The translations under genes were made by a program, and so were the position numbers. Below the pieces are notes generated by a model. It did not search any database and had not been told where the DNA came from. It saw nothing but the letters and a program-made list of their open reading frames with translations. From contig JAHLLB010000001.1 in NCBI GenBank assembly GCA_020444425.1, forward strand, positions 1 to 64,000: DNA of 64,000 bases, read 5' to 3'. Below, one piece after another: positions 1-9,900 of this stretch (position 1 is the first letter of the stretch; every line of letters starts with the position of its first letter). Origin of the DNA: a bacterium (GTDB taxonomy: Bacteria; Electryoneota; Electryoneia; Electryoneales; Electryoneaceae).

Positions 1-116
1 ATCAACAGGCAGCAGAAAAGAGGAACCTACCGGAATATTTTCCGAAGCATAAGTAACTACGCATTGCATTCAAGCAAAAACTTCGATTGATACAAAGTAC
101 ACAAGGGGATAGGTAA

Positions 117-1895
117 ATGCGTATATGGATTATTAGCGTTTTGGTTCTTGTTCTGGGGCTGCCGGTACAGGCGCAATACCTCTGGACTCAACATGTCGTG
201 GTTGATGATTTCGACATGCCGTGGTACAGCACACCGGCGGATCTTGATCAGGACGGCGACATGGATATCCTGTGTTGCGGGAATCTCGAGGACGAAATCG
301 CTTGGTGGGAGAACGACGGGACACAGCAGTTCATTCGCCAATCGATATCCGGGTTCTTTGATGGTGCGCGTTCACTTGAAGTTTTTGACTGTGATTCAGA
401 TGGTGATCTGGATGTTGTCGGTGCCGCATTGGAAGCTGACGAGATTCGACTCTTTGTAAATGACGGCAATGAGAATTTCACCAGTATTTTGCTTATTTCG
501 AACTACAACGAAGCGCAGACTGTTCATGCTACGGACCTCGATTTGGACGGCGACGTTGACATAGTGGGTGTTTCGAGACAGGTCGGTCAGGCGTACTGGT
601 GGGAATATGACGATGGAGAATACTTCCAACATCCGCTGATCACGCAGTACTATGACTGCAATAACATCGAATCGGCGGATTTGGATCAGGACGGCGACAT
701 GGACCTGCTAGCTTCTATCAAAGGACCTTATTACGGGAGACGGTTGACATGGTGGGAAAACGATAGCGCGCAGAACTTCACTGTCCACTTATTAAATCCC
801 GAGCTCACCAATGCATCTCGGATTTGTCCTGTCGATCTCGATCAGGATGGAGATCAGGACATCGTTGGTTCAGCCAACCTCGACGAAACCCTCGCCTGGT
901 GGGAGAATAACGGTTTTGCAGAATTCAGCTATCATATGATCACCAATACATACGATCACGCGAACAGCATTTTCCCTTTTGACATGGATCTGGATGGAGA
1001 TTGGGATCTCCTTGCGACAGCCATTGACGACGACGACCTGAGCTGGTGGCAGAATGATGGATTCCAGCATTTTACAAAGAACACTATCTCGGATTCGTAC
1101 GAAGGTTCTACATATGCGCTCGCTGCAGATATGGATACTGATGGTGATCTGGATATTGTGTCGTGCGCGTATCCCACCGATAATATCACTTGGTGGGAAC
1201 AAACTGAAACCTTCCTGACCATTGAGCTTGAGCCGTTCGGCATGCCAATCGTGATTCCCGGACAGGGCGGACACTTCGATTTCCAGGTACGGATCGTCAA
1301 CACGTCCAATGAACCTCACTGGTTCGCGGCGTGGACCGAAGCCATTCTCCCTAACGGCAACCTCTACAGCCCCGTTCAGCTGAACAATTTCGTTGGCATC
1401 GGACCCTACAGCGGGCTGGTGGCCGTGGTGAGGCAGGGTGTGCCCGGCTTCGCCCCTACCGGCCAGTACCAGTACATCGCACGTATCGGTGACTACCCGG
1501 CACTGACGATGTCGCTGGGCTCGTTCACGTTCAGCAAGGGGACAGGAGGCACCACAGCGCCAGCTGTCTTGGCTTGGTCGGATGACGGACTCGATGATCT
1601 TACAGCTTGTTCAACTGAATCCATGCCGGATGAGTACGTCGTCGTTTCCGTGTATCCCAATCCTTTCAACGCGATGATGACCGTTGCGGTGAAATTGCCG
1701 ATCGCTGCGGAATTGACCGTGACCGTTTTCAATGTCGCCGGGCAACAGGTCGCTGTACTAACAGAGGGTAATCACGCGGTAGGAACGCACATGTTAGTGT
1801 TCGACGGATCGTCGCTGGCGAGCGGGATCTACTTCGTGCATGCGATGTTGCCTGGCCGACTGGATCAGATGCAGAAGGTGGTGCTGGTCAGGTAG
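117..1895 (+). CDS. Secreted FG-GAP/VCBS repeat protein with T9SS type A sorting domain
   Basis: This 592-residue protein is predicted to be exported and released or surface-attached. It opens with a Sec signal peptide (hydrophobic run at residues 3-16, Ala-Gln at 18-20). About seven repeats of roughly 47 residues follow, each with a calcium-binding-like DxDxDGDxD loop and an AWWEN-type strand, as in FG-GAP beta-propellers. A beta-sandwich-like segment occupies about 365-470. The last 80 residues carry YPNPFNA, a VFNVAGQ strand and a GIYFV strand, the usual type IX secretion C-terminal domain. ATG 117 follows AAGGGGAT. A paralogue with the same architecture lies at 38542-40344. The ligand is unknown; such propellers often act in adhesion or substrate binding. 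Confidence 0.9.
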   Translation: MRIWIISVLVLVLGLPVQAQYLWTQHVVVDDFDMPWYSTPADLDQDGDMDILCCGNLEDEIAWWENDGTQQFIRQSISGFFDGARSLEVFDCDSDGDLDVVGAALEADEIRLFVNDGNENFTSILLISNYNEAQTVHATDLDLDGDVDIVGVSRQVGQAYWWEYDDGEYFQHPLITQYYDCNNIESADLDQDGDMDLLASIKGPYYGRRLTWWENDSAQNFTVHLLNPELTNASRICPVDLDQDGDQDIVGSANLDETLAWWENNGFAEFSYHMITNTYDHANSIFPFDMDLDGDWDLLATAIDDDDLSWWQNDGFQHFTKNTISDSYEGSTYALAADMDTDGDLDIVSCAYPTDNITWWEQTETFLTIELEPFGMPIVIPGQGGHFDFQVRIVNTSNEPHWFAAWTEAILPNGNLYSPVQLNNFVGIGPYSGLVAVVRQGVPGFAPTGQYQYIARIGDYPALTMSLGSFTFSKGTGGTTAPAVLAWSDDGLDDLTACSTESMPDEYVVVSVYPNPFNAMMTVAVKLPIAAELTVTVFNVAGQQVAVLTEGNHAVGTHMLVFDGSSLASGIYFVHAMLPGRLDQMQKVVLVR

Positions 1896-1939
1896 CTGAG
1901 TTTCGATTCGATAGGTCAAGGCGGGCTTGATTTGCTGAC

Positions 1940-1990
1940 AAACGCCGCTGAGGGGTCATTTGGATATCTTTTGGCGGCGTTTGTGCGTGA
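1940..1990 (+). terminator. Hairpin after the FG-GAP gene, possible terminator
   Basis: A perfect 9-base stem (1940-1948 with 1974-1982, AAACGCCGC/GCGGCGTTT) encloses a 25-base loop 45 bases past the stop codon. There is no clean U-tract after it, so terminator function is only likely. It also sits where the left end of the accessory element would be expected. Confidence 0.4.
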
Positions 1991-2122
1991 TGCGGCTCCC
2001 CAGCTGACGCACTTGCCCAGCACCTCGAGAATCTCAGTCTCGACCAGTAGTAAGAGCCCTGAGATCTTATGTAACTTCAGATCCCGCCGAACACTCCGTG
2101 TCCACTCTATTCGAACAAGATT

Positions 2123-2160
2123 TGCACCAAATTGCACCTTGAGTGCACCTGTATTGCACC
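2123..2160 (+). repeat. Four phased TGCACC repeats, possible integrase arm sites
   Basis: TGCACC occurs at 2123, 2133, 2144 and 2155, so successive starts are 10, 11 and 11 bases apart, one DNA helical turn. The array lies about 150 bases upstream of the integrase start. The same hexamer occurs twice in inverted orientation, 11 bases apart, at 20377-20393. The 10-mer TGCACCTAAT is shared between the two ends. Phased repeats of this kind fit arm-type sites bound by a recombinase N-terminal domain, or sites for an excisionase or regulator. Confidence 0.55.
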
Positions 2161-2308
2161 TAATCGCGGCATTGATATCGCTATTAACCTTTAATTACAG
2201 GTAGTTACGATGCTATCTCTTGTGATTCGTTATCCCCTGTTGACTTTTACGGTTGCGCGTTGTAGCTTGCAGCAGAGTGATAAACAACCGCACCTTAGGG
2301 AGGGTAAC

Positions 2309-3406
2309 ATGGCAGCGATCACCAAGAGGATCTCGCCCCGAACCGGCAACATCTCTTACCGCGTACAAATCCGTATGCGTGGATATGAACGGCTGGAGGC
2401 AACATTTGGCCGTCTGGTTGACGCCAGGGATTGGGCGAAGCAAACGGAATCGGACCTCAAAGCAGGCCGTCACCTGGAAAAAATCGAAGCGAAGAAGCAC
2501 ACGCTCGAGGAATTGATTGATCGCTATGTGCGTGACATTGTGCCACGAAAGAAAAGTGGAGCAAAACAGGCTCGCCAGCTCGACTGGTGGAAGGAGCATT
2601 ACGGCAAGCGGCTCCTTTCCGACATTAACCCTGCTCTGGTTACCGAGGCTCGTGACTTACTGAAACGCACCGGCGGTCGCGTGAAGGACGCTAAGGGTCG
2701 TCCAGTTTCAGAAGAAGGAGCAAGTAACGCGACGGTTAACCGATACCTCGCTGCACTGTCTCATGTGTTCACGATTGCGTCCAAGGAGTGGCAATGGGTT
2801 TACGATAATCCTGTGTTGAGGGTGTCACGATTGAAGGAACCTCGTGGCAGAGTTCGTTATCTGAAGGATGGCGAACAGGAACGGTTGCTTGAAGCCTGCA
2901 AAGCGTCTAAGAATCCAGACCTCTACCCTGCCGTGCTATTGGCACTGTCTACGGGTGCAAGGCGGATGGAGATTTGGGGTGTGCGTTGGGAACAGGTGGA
3001 TTTTGAACAAGAGTTGATCGTCCTGCACGATACAAAGAACCAGGAACGCCGCGTGCTTCCGATCAAGGGACGAGCGCTGGAGATGCTTCGGGAACGGTCT
3101 CGTGTGCGGTCATTGGAAACCGACCTCGTGTTCCCTAGTCGCAAAGACCCGAAGAAGCCGATGGACTTCCGCGCGCCGTGGGAAAAAGCGCTCAAGCAAG
3201 CCGAGATCGAAAATTTCCGCTGGCATGACTTGCGGCACAGTTGCGCGTCCTATTTGGCCATGAGCGGCGCTACACCGGGCGAAATCGCAGCCGTATTAGG
3301 GCACAAGACCCTGCAAATGGTCAAGCGGTACGCACACATTGGCGAAGCACACACAGCGTCCGTGGTCGAACGGATGAACAAGCGGTTCATGGCGGAGGGA
3401 GCTTGA
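2309..3406 (+). CDS. int: Tyrosine recombinase / phage-type integrase
   Basis: This 365-residue site-specific recombinase probably integrates and excises the surrounding element. The N-terminal 60 residues resemble an arm-binding AP2-like domain. A SAM-like core-binding domain spans about 65-180 and the catalytic domain about 195-355. The catalytic residues are in place: Arg218 (TGARR), His306 and Arg309 (HDLRH), His332 (LGHK) and the nucleophile Tyr341 (KRYAH). ATG 2309 is preferred over the in-frame start at 2210 because AGGGAGGG precedes it at the right distance and the extra N-terminus is unlike the family. Four phased TGCACC repeats lie upstream. The stop overlaps the likely TTG start of the next gene. 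Confidence 0.9.
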   Translation: MAAITKRISPRTGNISYRVQIRMRGYERLEATFGRLVDARDWAKQTESDLKAGRHLEKIEAKKHTLEELIDRYVRDIVPRKKSGAKQARQLDWWKEHYGKRLLSDINPALVTEARDLLKRTGGRVKDAKGRPVSEEGASNATVNRYLAALSHVFTIASKEWQWVYDNPVLRVSRLKEPRGRVRYLKDGEQERLLEACKASKNPDLYPAVLLALSTGARRMEIWGVRWEQVDFEQELIVLHDTKNQERRVLPIKGRALEMLRERSRVRSLETDLVFPSRKDPKKPMDFRAPWEKALKQAEIENFRWHDLRHSCASYLAMSGATPGEIAAVLGHKTLQMVKRYAHIGEAHTASVVERMNKRFMAEGA

Positions 3407-4110
3407 AGACCTATTCCAGTAAGTTTATGGATTTGCGCGAACAGCATGTGCGAATGATTGAAGCTGCAAAAAACGGAGATGGTGAATCCGGCAAGGTATT
3501 GCTAATGCAGATTCACTCATACCTCTCGTTGAATGCTGTTCTCCCGTTCGAACTAAAGGAATACCTACAGGATTGCTTGCTCAAATTGTGGGAGTTAGCG
3601 AACCATGAAGCAGCGAAATTGCCGGAAAAGAGGAGATGGGGTTTATGCAAAGCATTTCATCTTAACCGAGATAAAAAGAAGTCAACCGCAAACAGAGATA
3701 GAATATTAGCCGGTTTGGTAGCAACATTTATCATGGAAGATAAGGAAAGTGTTGCATTCTGTATTGACAAGGCTGCTCAGGCGCTATACGAATGGAACCG
3801 ACAAGATAGAAGGGCTCAGGTATTGGCTACATACGGACACAATCAAGAACGTCTTAAGACTGAATGGGAGAATTTGCTAAAAGAGGAGAATACGAACGAG
3901 GATCTTGAATTACATAATGCGTTCCAGACAGTAGAAAAAGCATGGAATAAGCATAAAGACAGCTACGGAAAGCCGATGGCTGAGACTACACAAATGTGGA
4001 AAAATCGTGGAACAGAAGAACACCAGATAGCGAGAGAGCGTCTCGGCTTGGACTGGAGACCAACCGAAATCGACTGGTTGTTTATCGACTACTTCGAAGA
4101 TCAAGAGTAG
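3403..4110 (+). CDS. Hypothetical protein translationally coupled to the integrase
   Basis: I do not recognise this 235-residue, highly charged, mostly helical protein. The TTG at 3403 overlaps the integrase stop (TTGA) and has GGAGGGA four bases upstream, so coupled translation is likely; ATG 3427 is an alternative start. No signal peptide, membrane segment or nucleotide-binding motif is visible. Base composition is more AT-rich than the integrase. Its position between the integrase and an AlpA-like regulator suggests an element-specific function, but none can be assigned. Confidence 0.6.
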   Translation: MKTYSSKFMDLREQHVRMIEAAKNGDGESGKVLLMQIHSYLSLNAVLPFELKEYLQDCLLKLWELANHEAAKLPEKRRWGLCKAFHLNRDKKKSTANRDRILAGLVATFIMEDKESVAFCIDKAAQALYEWNRQDRRAQVLATYGHNQERLKTEWENLLKEENTNEDLELHNAFQTVEKAWNKHKDSYGKPMAETTQMWKNRGTEEHQIARERLGLDWRPTEIDWLFIDYFEDQE

Positions 4111-4164
4111 GAAAGTTCCCGTACGGTAATATTCCGATTTTGGCCACCCTCCTCTTTGTAGCCT

Positions 4165-4198
4165 AACCCTCACATTGTTTAACAAACAAGCGAGGGTT
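4165..4198 (+). promoter_or_regulatory. Nested inverted repeat upstream of the HTH gene
   Basis: Outer arms AACCCTC (4165-4171) and GAGGGTT (4192-4198) enclose an inner palindrome TTGTTT-AAC-AAACAA (4175-4189). It ends six bases before the ATG of the small HTH gene and includes its putative ribosome-binding site. It could be an operator for autoregulation, or a hairpin ending transcription of the upstream gene. Confidence 0.5.
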
Positions 4199-4204
4199 TC
4201 TACC

Positions 4205-4423
4205 ATGCAGCACGTTGCGAACACCACCTCACCGCGCTTCCTAAGCGTCACTGCCTGTGTGGAACAGGGTGTGTGGCCGGGAAGCGAAGCCTCTTTGCGT
4301 TGGGCGCTTTTCCACCGTGCCAGCAACGGCCTGGACGCATGCGTTCGCAGACTTGGCCGAAAGATCGTTTTATCCGTTGACGAGCTGAACAACTGGCTTG
4401 ATCGTCAGAAGGAAGCGGCGTAA
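4205..4423 (+). CDS. AlpA/excisionase-like helix-turn-helix protein
   Basis: This 72-residue protein has the layout of small AlpA or MerR-like HTH proteins: a RFLSVTAC strand-helix, a recognition helix region (SLRWALFHRASNGLDACV), a wing (RLGRKIVLS) and a closing DELNNWLDRQ helix. Family members serve as excisionases or as activators of integrase and primase genes in satellites and integrative elements. ATG 4205 with GCGAGGG upstream is preferred over TTG 4175, which falls inside the palindrome at 4165-4198. The DNA-binding fold is a good call; excisionase versus regulator cannot be decided from sequence. Confidence 0.7.
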   Translation: MQHVANTTSPRFLSVTACVEQGVWPGSEASLRWALFHRASNGLDACVRRLGRKIVLSVDELNNWLDRQKEAA

Positions 4424-4446
4424 GCCGTGCTTAAGCCATTCCTTTG

Positions 4447-6072
4447 ATGAGTCCGGTAAACTCGAAGAAAAGACCTCCGCCGTTTGAGCTGGTACGTCCT
4501 GCGCGGTCACCGGATGACGGATTCAGGAAGTACCGTTCGCTTGATGCGAAAGGGATCGATCTTCCGTATCTGAAAGCAAGCGAACGTCCTGCCAGACTTT
4601 TGAATAGTGACCTTTGCGGCAGCATTGAACGCTCGTATACCCAGGGAAGCGGTTCGTGGGGACCGTGCGTCTTTGACTTCGATGCGGTGGATAAAAGCCC
4701 CGAGGGAATGCAACAAGCGCTTGAAGGTGTTCGTTTGCTGGTGGCTTACTTCCTGAGCCTCGGGTTACGTCCGGGATACGATTTTCGCGTCCGGTTGTCG
4801 GGTGGTTACGGTTTCCATGTGCTGGTGCATCCGGCAGTGTTCGATGGATGCGCACCCCGGCAGGAATGGCACCTCTATCACAAGAACCTCGCCGTAGCCG
4901 TATTGCGAGCGGCAAACGCACTCGGGTACGAAGATCAACAGATTTACTCCAGGAACCGCCTTCTGCGGCTTGAAGGTGCCGAACACAGGTCAACACACCT
5001 CTTCTGTGTTGAACTCCCGCCAGAGCGCCTCTTAGACGATTTCACGGTTGATGATTACAAGCACCTCGCTCGTGTTTCTACCTGTCCGGAGGGAGTTGCT
5101 GAACGTCCATGGCCGGATGAAATCGCAGTCTCCCCCGTTCTGGTGCAAATGGGGCAAGCAGGAGGCAAGGTTGCCGGGCTCCGTTCCAGGCCACTCACTG
5201 ATTTTGTAAACTCGTTTCCTTGTCTTCGGACCATGTGGAACCAACCGTTAAGCATGAGACACAATTTCAACACACCTAAGATGTTTTTCACCTCCTGTGT
5301 AGCAGAGCACGGACAAGGATTATCGGATAATGAAAAACGGGAATTGGTATCAGATTGGTCTCGTCACAAAACAGGAGCCGAGACAATAGAGGACGCGGAT
5401 AGACGGCAGATAGAAGCTTTACGATCCCTAAAGTTTCACCAAAGCAAAGTTCATAAGAATGGAACGGCTTTAAAAGCTGGGGCTTGTTTTACGTATATTC
5501 CGAAAATGCTGAACGTGTCCTGCTCAGGTTGTCCAGTGCTTCCAAACTGTCAACAGCAGCATTTCATTACAAAAAAGGATCTTCGCGAGGGCGGTGTATC
5601 TGGTTCCGGGTTCATTATATACGCAGCAATCTACTCTTTAAAATGGAACGGCAAAACCGAGGTTACGCATGCAGACATTGCCAAACAAGCTGCTCATGAA
5701 GGAAGATGCATGCGTCCAAGCAGAGCTACAATCACAAAATGGATGAAGCATTACTCCTCACAGGGCTGGTTAGAATACGAAAGAGTGACTGGAAAAGGCT
5801 TCAAATTGAATCAGGTAACGGCCTTCAGGAACACCAACAAACGTCAGGCAAAATACAAACCTGAACTGGCACCGCTACCCCGACAGAGTTATCGGGGTCA
5901 GGATTCCATCCAAGCCCCATCAACAAAGAAGAATCCGGGTGCTAAGGGTGGTTGTGTTACTCTAATAACTCCCCCCACATCCTCTAAACTGATTTGCCTT
6001 TCGCAGGAGGAGTGGCTCAGGCATGGGGAGACGAATAGTGAAGCTCCTTCAAAGGCAGCGTCAACGTTTTAA
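4447..6072 (+). CDS. Archaeo-eukaryotic-type (AEP) primase-like replication protein
   Basis: This 541-residue protein carries the three AEP primase motifs: a DFD metal site at 77-79, SGGYGFH at 118-124 and an RLLRLEGAEH element at 171-180, matching the family RLLR...H pattern. A cysteine cluster at about 348-370 (CSGCP...NC) may bind zinc. The last 170 residues include a winged-helix-like segment (DIAKQ... RATITKWMKHY). The likely role is priming element DNA replication, alone or with host helicase. There is no fused helicase domain. ATG 4447 follows an in-frame TTG; no strong Shine-Dalgarno is visible. The part after about 5230 is more AT-rich than the start, so the gene may be mosaic. Confidence 0.7.
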   Translation: MSPVNSKKRPPPFELVRPARSPDDGFRKYRSLDAKGIDLPYLKASERPARLLNSDLCGSIERSYTQGSGSWGPCVFDFDAVDKSPEGMQQALEGVRLLVAYFLSLGLRPGYDFRVRLSGGYGFHVLVHPAVFDGCAPRQEWHLYHKNLAVAVLRAANALGYEDQQIYSRNRLLRLEGAEHRSTHLFCVELPPERLLDDFTVDDYKHLARVSTCPEGVAERPWPDEIAVSPVLVQMGQAGGKVAGLRSRPLTDFVNSFPCLRTMWNQPLSMRHNFNTPKMFFTSCVAEHGQGLSDNEKRELVSDWSRHKTGAETIEDADRRQIEALRSLKFHQSKVHKNGTALKAGACFTYIPKMLNVSCSGCPVLPNCQQQHFITKKDLREGGVSGSGFIIYAAIYSLKWNGKTEVTHADIAKQAAHEGRCMRPSRATITKWMKHYSSQGWLEYERVTGKGFKLNQVTAFRNTNKRQAKYKPELAPLPRQSYRGQDSIQAPSTKKNPGAKGGCVTLITPPTSSKLICLSQEEWLRHGETNSEAPSKAASTF

Positions 6073-6087
6073 CGCCGGAGACTATGA

Positions 6088-6435
6088 ATGGCATGGCCGA
6101 AACGAAGACGGCGAAAACAGGTTATCCGAGCGGTTTCCCATTGCCGCCGTAAGTTCTGGCATACTCCAGAAACCGCCATGCGCTCTCCCCTGCTACGCTG
6201 CATGTGGGAGATTCGACGTGTGCTCGAACGCGAGGGGATCGTATCCAGAGCCGGGCTGGTGGCGTACCTCGGTGAATCACCGCGAAATGACGGCAGCGAA
6301 GGTGAAGCGTTCTCCGCTGGGACAGTGTACCAGGCGCTGCATGTGCTGGTAGCAGGTAGAGAGGTAATGCTCTGGCGTACGTCCGATCCATACGAGACGC
6401 TCGTACTCCATCAGAACGCACCTTGGACCGGCTAA
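6088..6435 (+). CDS. Small basic winged-helix-like protein
   Basis: This 115-residue protein starts at ATG 6088 with GGAG seven bases upstream. An Arg/Lys-rich N-terminus is followed by a predicted helix-helix-helix-wing pattern (MWEIRRVLEREG, GLVAYLG, GTVYQALHVLVAGREV), like winged-helix DNA-binding domains. It lies just after the primase gene, so an element regulator or replication accessory role is plausible. No family was recognised with confidence. A competing frame (6023-6352) is less protein-like. Confidence 0.5.
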   Translation: MAWPKRRRRKQVIRAVSHCRRKFWHTPETAMRSPLLRCMWEIRRVLEREGIVSRAGLVAYLGESPRNDGSEGEAFSAGTVYQALHVLVAGREVMLWRTSDPYETLVLHQNAPWTG

Positions 6436-6968
6436 ACCCTCTCCCCTGCTACCTGTTTTTTAACAGCATACGGAAATCCTGTAGCTGTTGAATATCAACG
6501 CTTTGCAAAGTAAAATGGGTTCAGACGTTTCCCATGCTCGCTCGCACAATTTGCTCCGTGATTCGTTGGCATATGGGTGAGCTTGGTAGATGCTGCTCGA
6601 CCAACTCTGCGGAGACGAATACTCTGCTCGGAAAGCAGCGGGTGGTCAAGTTGTCCTGGTGCGGGAAAAGGCTGACAGGGAAACACTTCGAGCGAGCCTT
6701 GAAGCGCCTTTTCGTCCTGCTAACGGAAGAGAGTTCCAGCAGAATGCACTCGCAAGCAACAGAGTTCCGGGATTGGCACAGCTTGACGAGCGTGGTAACA
6801 GGTTGTAGCTTCAACACCTGTGGAAACCTGTAATTTTCTTGAAGTTCCGTATCGCTGAAAATGCATATCTTGAATTACCCGGTTTTGCGTTTCGTGAGAA
6901 ATTCTATTCAAAAGTAGTCATACTGGCTGTTCGTTCGAGAAAACGGTGTTAGACCAACGGACCAGGGA
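6436..6968. other. Intergenic stretch before the restriction operon
   Basis: This 533-base gap holds one doubtful small frame (6590-6808). It also has a weak imperfect inverted repeat at 6798-6821 (ACAGGTTG...CAACACCTGT), with a further ACCTGT copy just after it. I see no convincing sigma-70 promoter for the res gene here. Confidence 0.4.
6590..6808 (+). CDS. Doubtful small ORF or gene remnant
   Basis: This 72-codon frame starts at ATG 6590 behind GGTGAG. It encodes a polar, non-membrane peptide ending in RVPGLAQLDERGNRL. No family was recognised. It lies in the otherwise empty gap before the restriction operon and could be a remnant of a degraded gene. An overlapping 99-codon frame (6534-6833) is equally uncertain. 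Confidence 0.25.
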   Translation: MLLDQLCGDEYSARKAAGGQVVLVREKADRETLRASLEAPFRPANGREFQQNALASNRVPGLAQLDERGNRL

Positions 6969-9900
6969 ATGCCGAAACCGATCAAGCAAATCATCATCAA
7001 CTCCCCGTTCGACGAACCGAAGCGGCATTTCCACTTCGACGACGAGGGCATCACCAGCGAAATCCGTACCTCCCGTAGAGTCAGCACCTACCGTCTTCCG
7101 ATCCCCGGCACGAAGAAGAAGGGCAAGGCGAAGCAGGAAGAGTTCGACATGGGAGACCTGGAGCAGGCGAACGAACTTGTAAACGAGCTCCGAGCGCATG
7201 TCAACCAATGGCGAAAGCAAGACTATACGAATCCGGGTCCAACACGAATCACACGCAAACTACTGGAACACTGGTACGACACGGACACCCGAATGTACCG
7301 TTTCTTTTTCTGCCAGCTTGAAGCCATCGAAACCGCAATCTATCTCACCGAAGTAGCACCCAAGCACCAGCCGTCAATCATCACCCGAATCCGTGAAGCC
7401 AACAAGGGACACAACCCGGACCTGCCGTTCCGAATCGCCCTGAAGATGGCCACAGGGAGTGGCAAGACCGTAGTCATGGCCATGCTGATCGCCTGGCAGG
7501 CATTGAACAAGATTCAGTACCCGACCGATACACGGTTTTCTGACACGTTCCTTGTTGTCGCTCCCGGAATCACGATCCGTGACCGTTTGCGCGTCCTGCT
7601 TCCGAACGACCCGGACAACTACTACTCGCACCCGGCGTGGAAGCTGGTTCCCGATGATTTGTTGGAGATGCTTTCGCAGGCAAAGATCAAGATCATCAAC
7701 TACCACCAGTTCCAGTGCAAGACGAAGGAGACGGTGAACGAAGCCAAGCGCACCATGCTTGGTAAGGCCAGGGATGGCAAGGACGATCCATTCATTGAGT
7801 CGCCTGCCGAAATGGTAACGCGGATTCTGAAGGACATGCCGGGCAAGAAGAACATCGTGGTAATCAACGACGAAGCTCACCACTGCTATCTTCCCAAGCC
7901 GGACGAAGAGAAGCTAACCGGGGATGAGCGCAAGGAAGCCGAACAAAACCGTAAGCGTGCTTCGTTGTGGATCAATGGCCTCACCGAGATCCGAAAAAAA
8001 GTTGGGATCAAGGCTGTTTACGACCTATCTGCGACACCATTCTTCCTGAAGGGCTCTGGCTATGGTGAGGGTCGGTTGTTCCCTTGGGTTGTCTCAGATT
8101 TCTCACTTGTTGACGCGGTTGAGTGCGGCGTGGTGAAGGTTCCCCGCCTTCCGGTTGCGGACAACTCCATGCTCGGCGATATGCCGATGTATCGCAAGCT
8201 GTGGCCGCACATCGGTGACGAGCTTCCCAAGTACGGACGCGGAACCAAGAAGCGTGAGACCGAAATACCTCATCTCCCGGAAAAACTGGAAGCCGCGCTC
8301 ATATCCCTGTACCAGGACTACAAGCGATACTTCGACCTGTGGGAGAAACGGGCCGTTGATTCTAATGGCGAGCTTCCTCCGCCCGTCTTCATCGTCGTCT
8401 GCCAGAACACCAACATTTCCAAGCTCGTATACGACTACATCGCGGGTTGGGAACGTCCACCGAAGAACAAAGACGAGCAACCGATCCTCGTGCCCGGCAA
8501 GCTGGATTTGTTCAACAACGTCCTCAACTCGGAAACCTGGCGCGACAGACCGTACACGATCCTCGTGGACAGCGAACAGCTTGAATCTGATGACGCCATG
8601 TCCACCGAGTTCAAGAAGGTATCCGCTGCCGAGATCGAACAGTTCAAGCGGGAGCTGCGGACCCGCGGCTCAAGCAACGGCGTCGATCCGGAGAAGATCA
8701 CGGACAAGGATCTGTTGCGCGAGGTGATGAACACGGTTGGTAAACCCGGCCGGTTGGGCGGTCACATCCGCTGCGTGGTGTCGGTTTCCATGCTGACCGA
8801 GGGTTGGGATGCCAGCACCGTCTCACACATCCTTGGCGTTCGCGCTTTCGGAACGCAGCTTTTGTGTGAGCAGGTAGTCGGACGTGGGTTGCGCCGAACC
8901 AGCTACGAAACCACGAAGCACCAGCTTGAGATCAACGGGAAGACAGTTGAGTTCGAAGCGTTCCAGCCGGAGTTTTCCGAGATCTATGGCGTCCCCTTCG
9001 ACTTCATGCAGACGCCCGGAGGACGCACCAGCCCACAACCACCGCCGGAGAAGTATCACGTCCGCGCACTGCCGGATAGGATCAACTTGGAGATCCAGTT
9101 CCCGCGTCTAATCGGATATCGCTACGAATGGCCGAGAGAACGCCTGAGAGCGACGTTCAGCGAGGAGTCGCAGATCGTTCTGTCTCCGCAGGATTTTGCG
9201 ACTGTGACCGAAGTGTCGTCGATTCTCGGCGAATCCAAGAAACACACGCTGGAAGATCTGAAGAACAAGCGTCCGCAGGAAGTCGCGTTCCACATTGCCC
9301 GCTACATCCTGGAACGGTACTACTTCACCGAGGATGGTGACAAACGCCCGTGGTTCTTCCCGGATTTGATCGGAATCGTCAAGGAGTGGTTGAGTCCGAA
9401 GTACGTGATCCGCAAGGACGACACCTACCTCGGCTTGTTGTTGATTATCGAGAAGGCACAGGAAGCTGCGGAGAAGGTATATCAGGCGATTGTCGCGACA
9501 CAGGACGGTGAAAAACGTCTCCTCCCCATTTTCCATCCGTTCAGCCCGGAAGGTTCCACGCGGTATGTCCATTTCGACACGGCGAAGAGCGTATACGCCA
9601 CCCGCGCGGACCTCTGCCACGTGAACTATGTTGTCGCGGATACGGACGTGTGGGAACAGGCAGCGGCGCACGCAATCGAAAGCCTGGACGAGAATGGTGT
9701 TAAGGTGTACCGTTACGTGAAGAATGAACAGCTTGGATTCAACATCCCTTATTCCATGCACGGCAGGGAACGCCAGTACCGAGCGGACTTCATTGTCGTC
9801 TTGGAAGACGGGCACGGTCCGAACGATCCGCTGCACCTGATCGTGGAAATCAGTGGTGCGGCAAGGAAGGACAAGGAGATCAAGGTCTCGACAGCGACCA

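Noticed and set aside
1995..2020. Reverse strand reads a tRNA-Asn-like CAAGTGCGTC...CTGGGGAGCC, resembling the right-end fragment
   Set aside because: It is inverted relative to the right-end copy, lacks a T-stem and loop, and carries a two-base insertion. Attachment cores should be direct repeats, so it is treated as coincidence.
2123..2160. TGCACC array considered as a CRISPR array
   Set aside because: Repeats are six bases with four- to five-base spacers, and no cas gene is present.
6534..6833. 99-codon frame in the gap before res
   Set aside because: Overlaps another weak frame (6590-6808); no ribosome-binding site and Cys/Ser/Trp-rich composition unlike a real protein.
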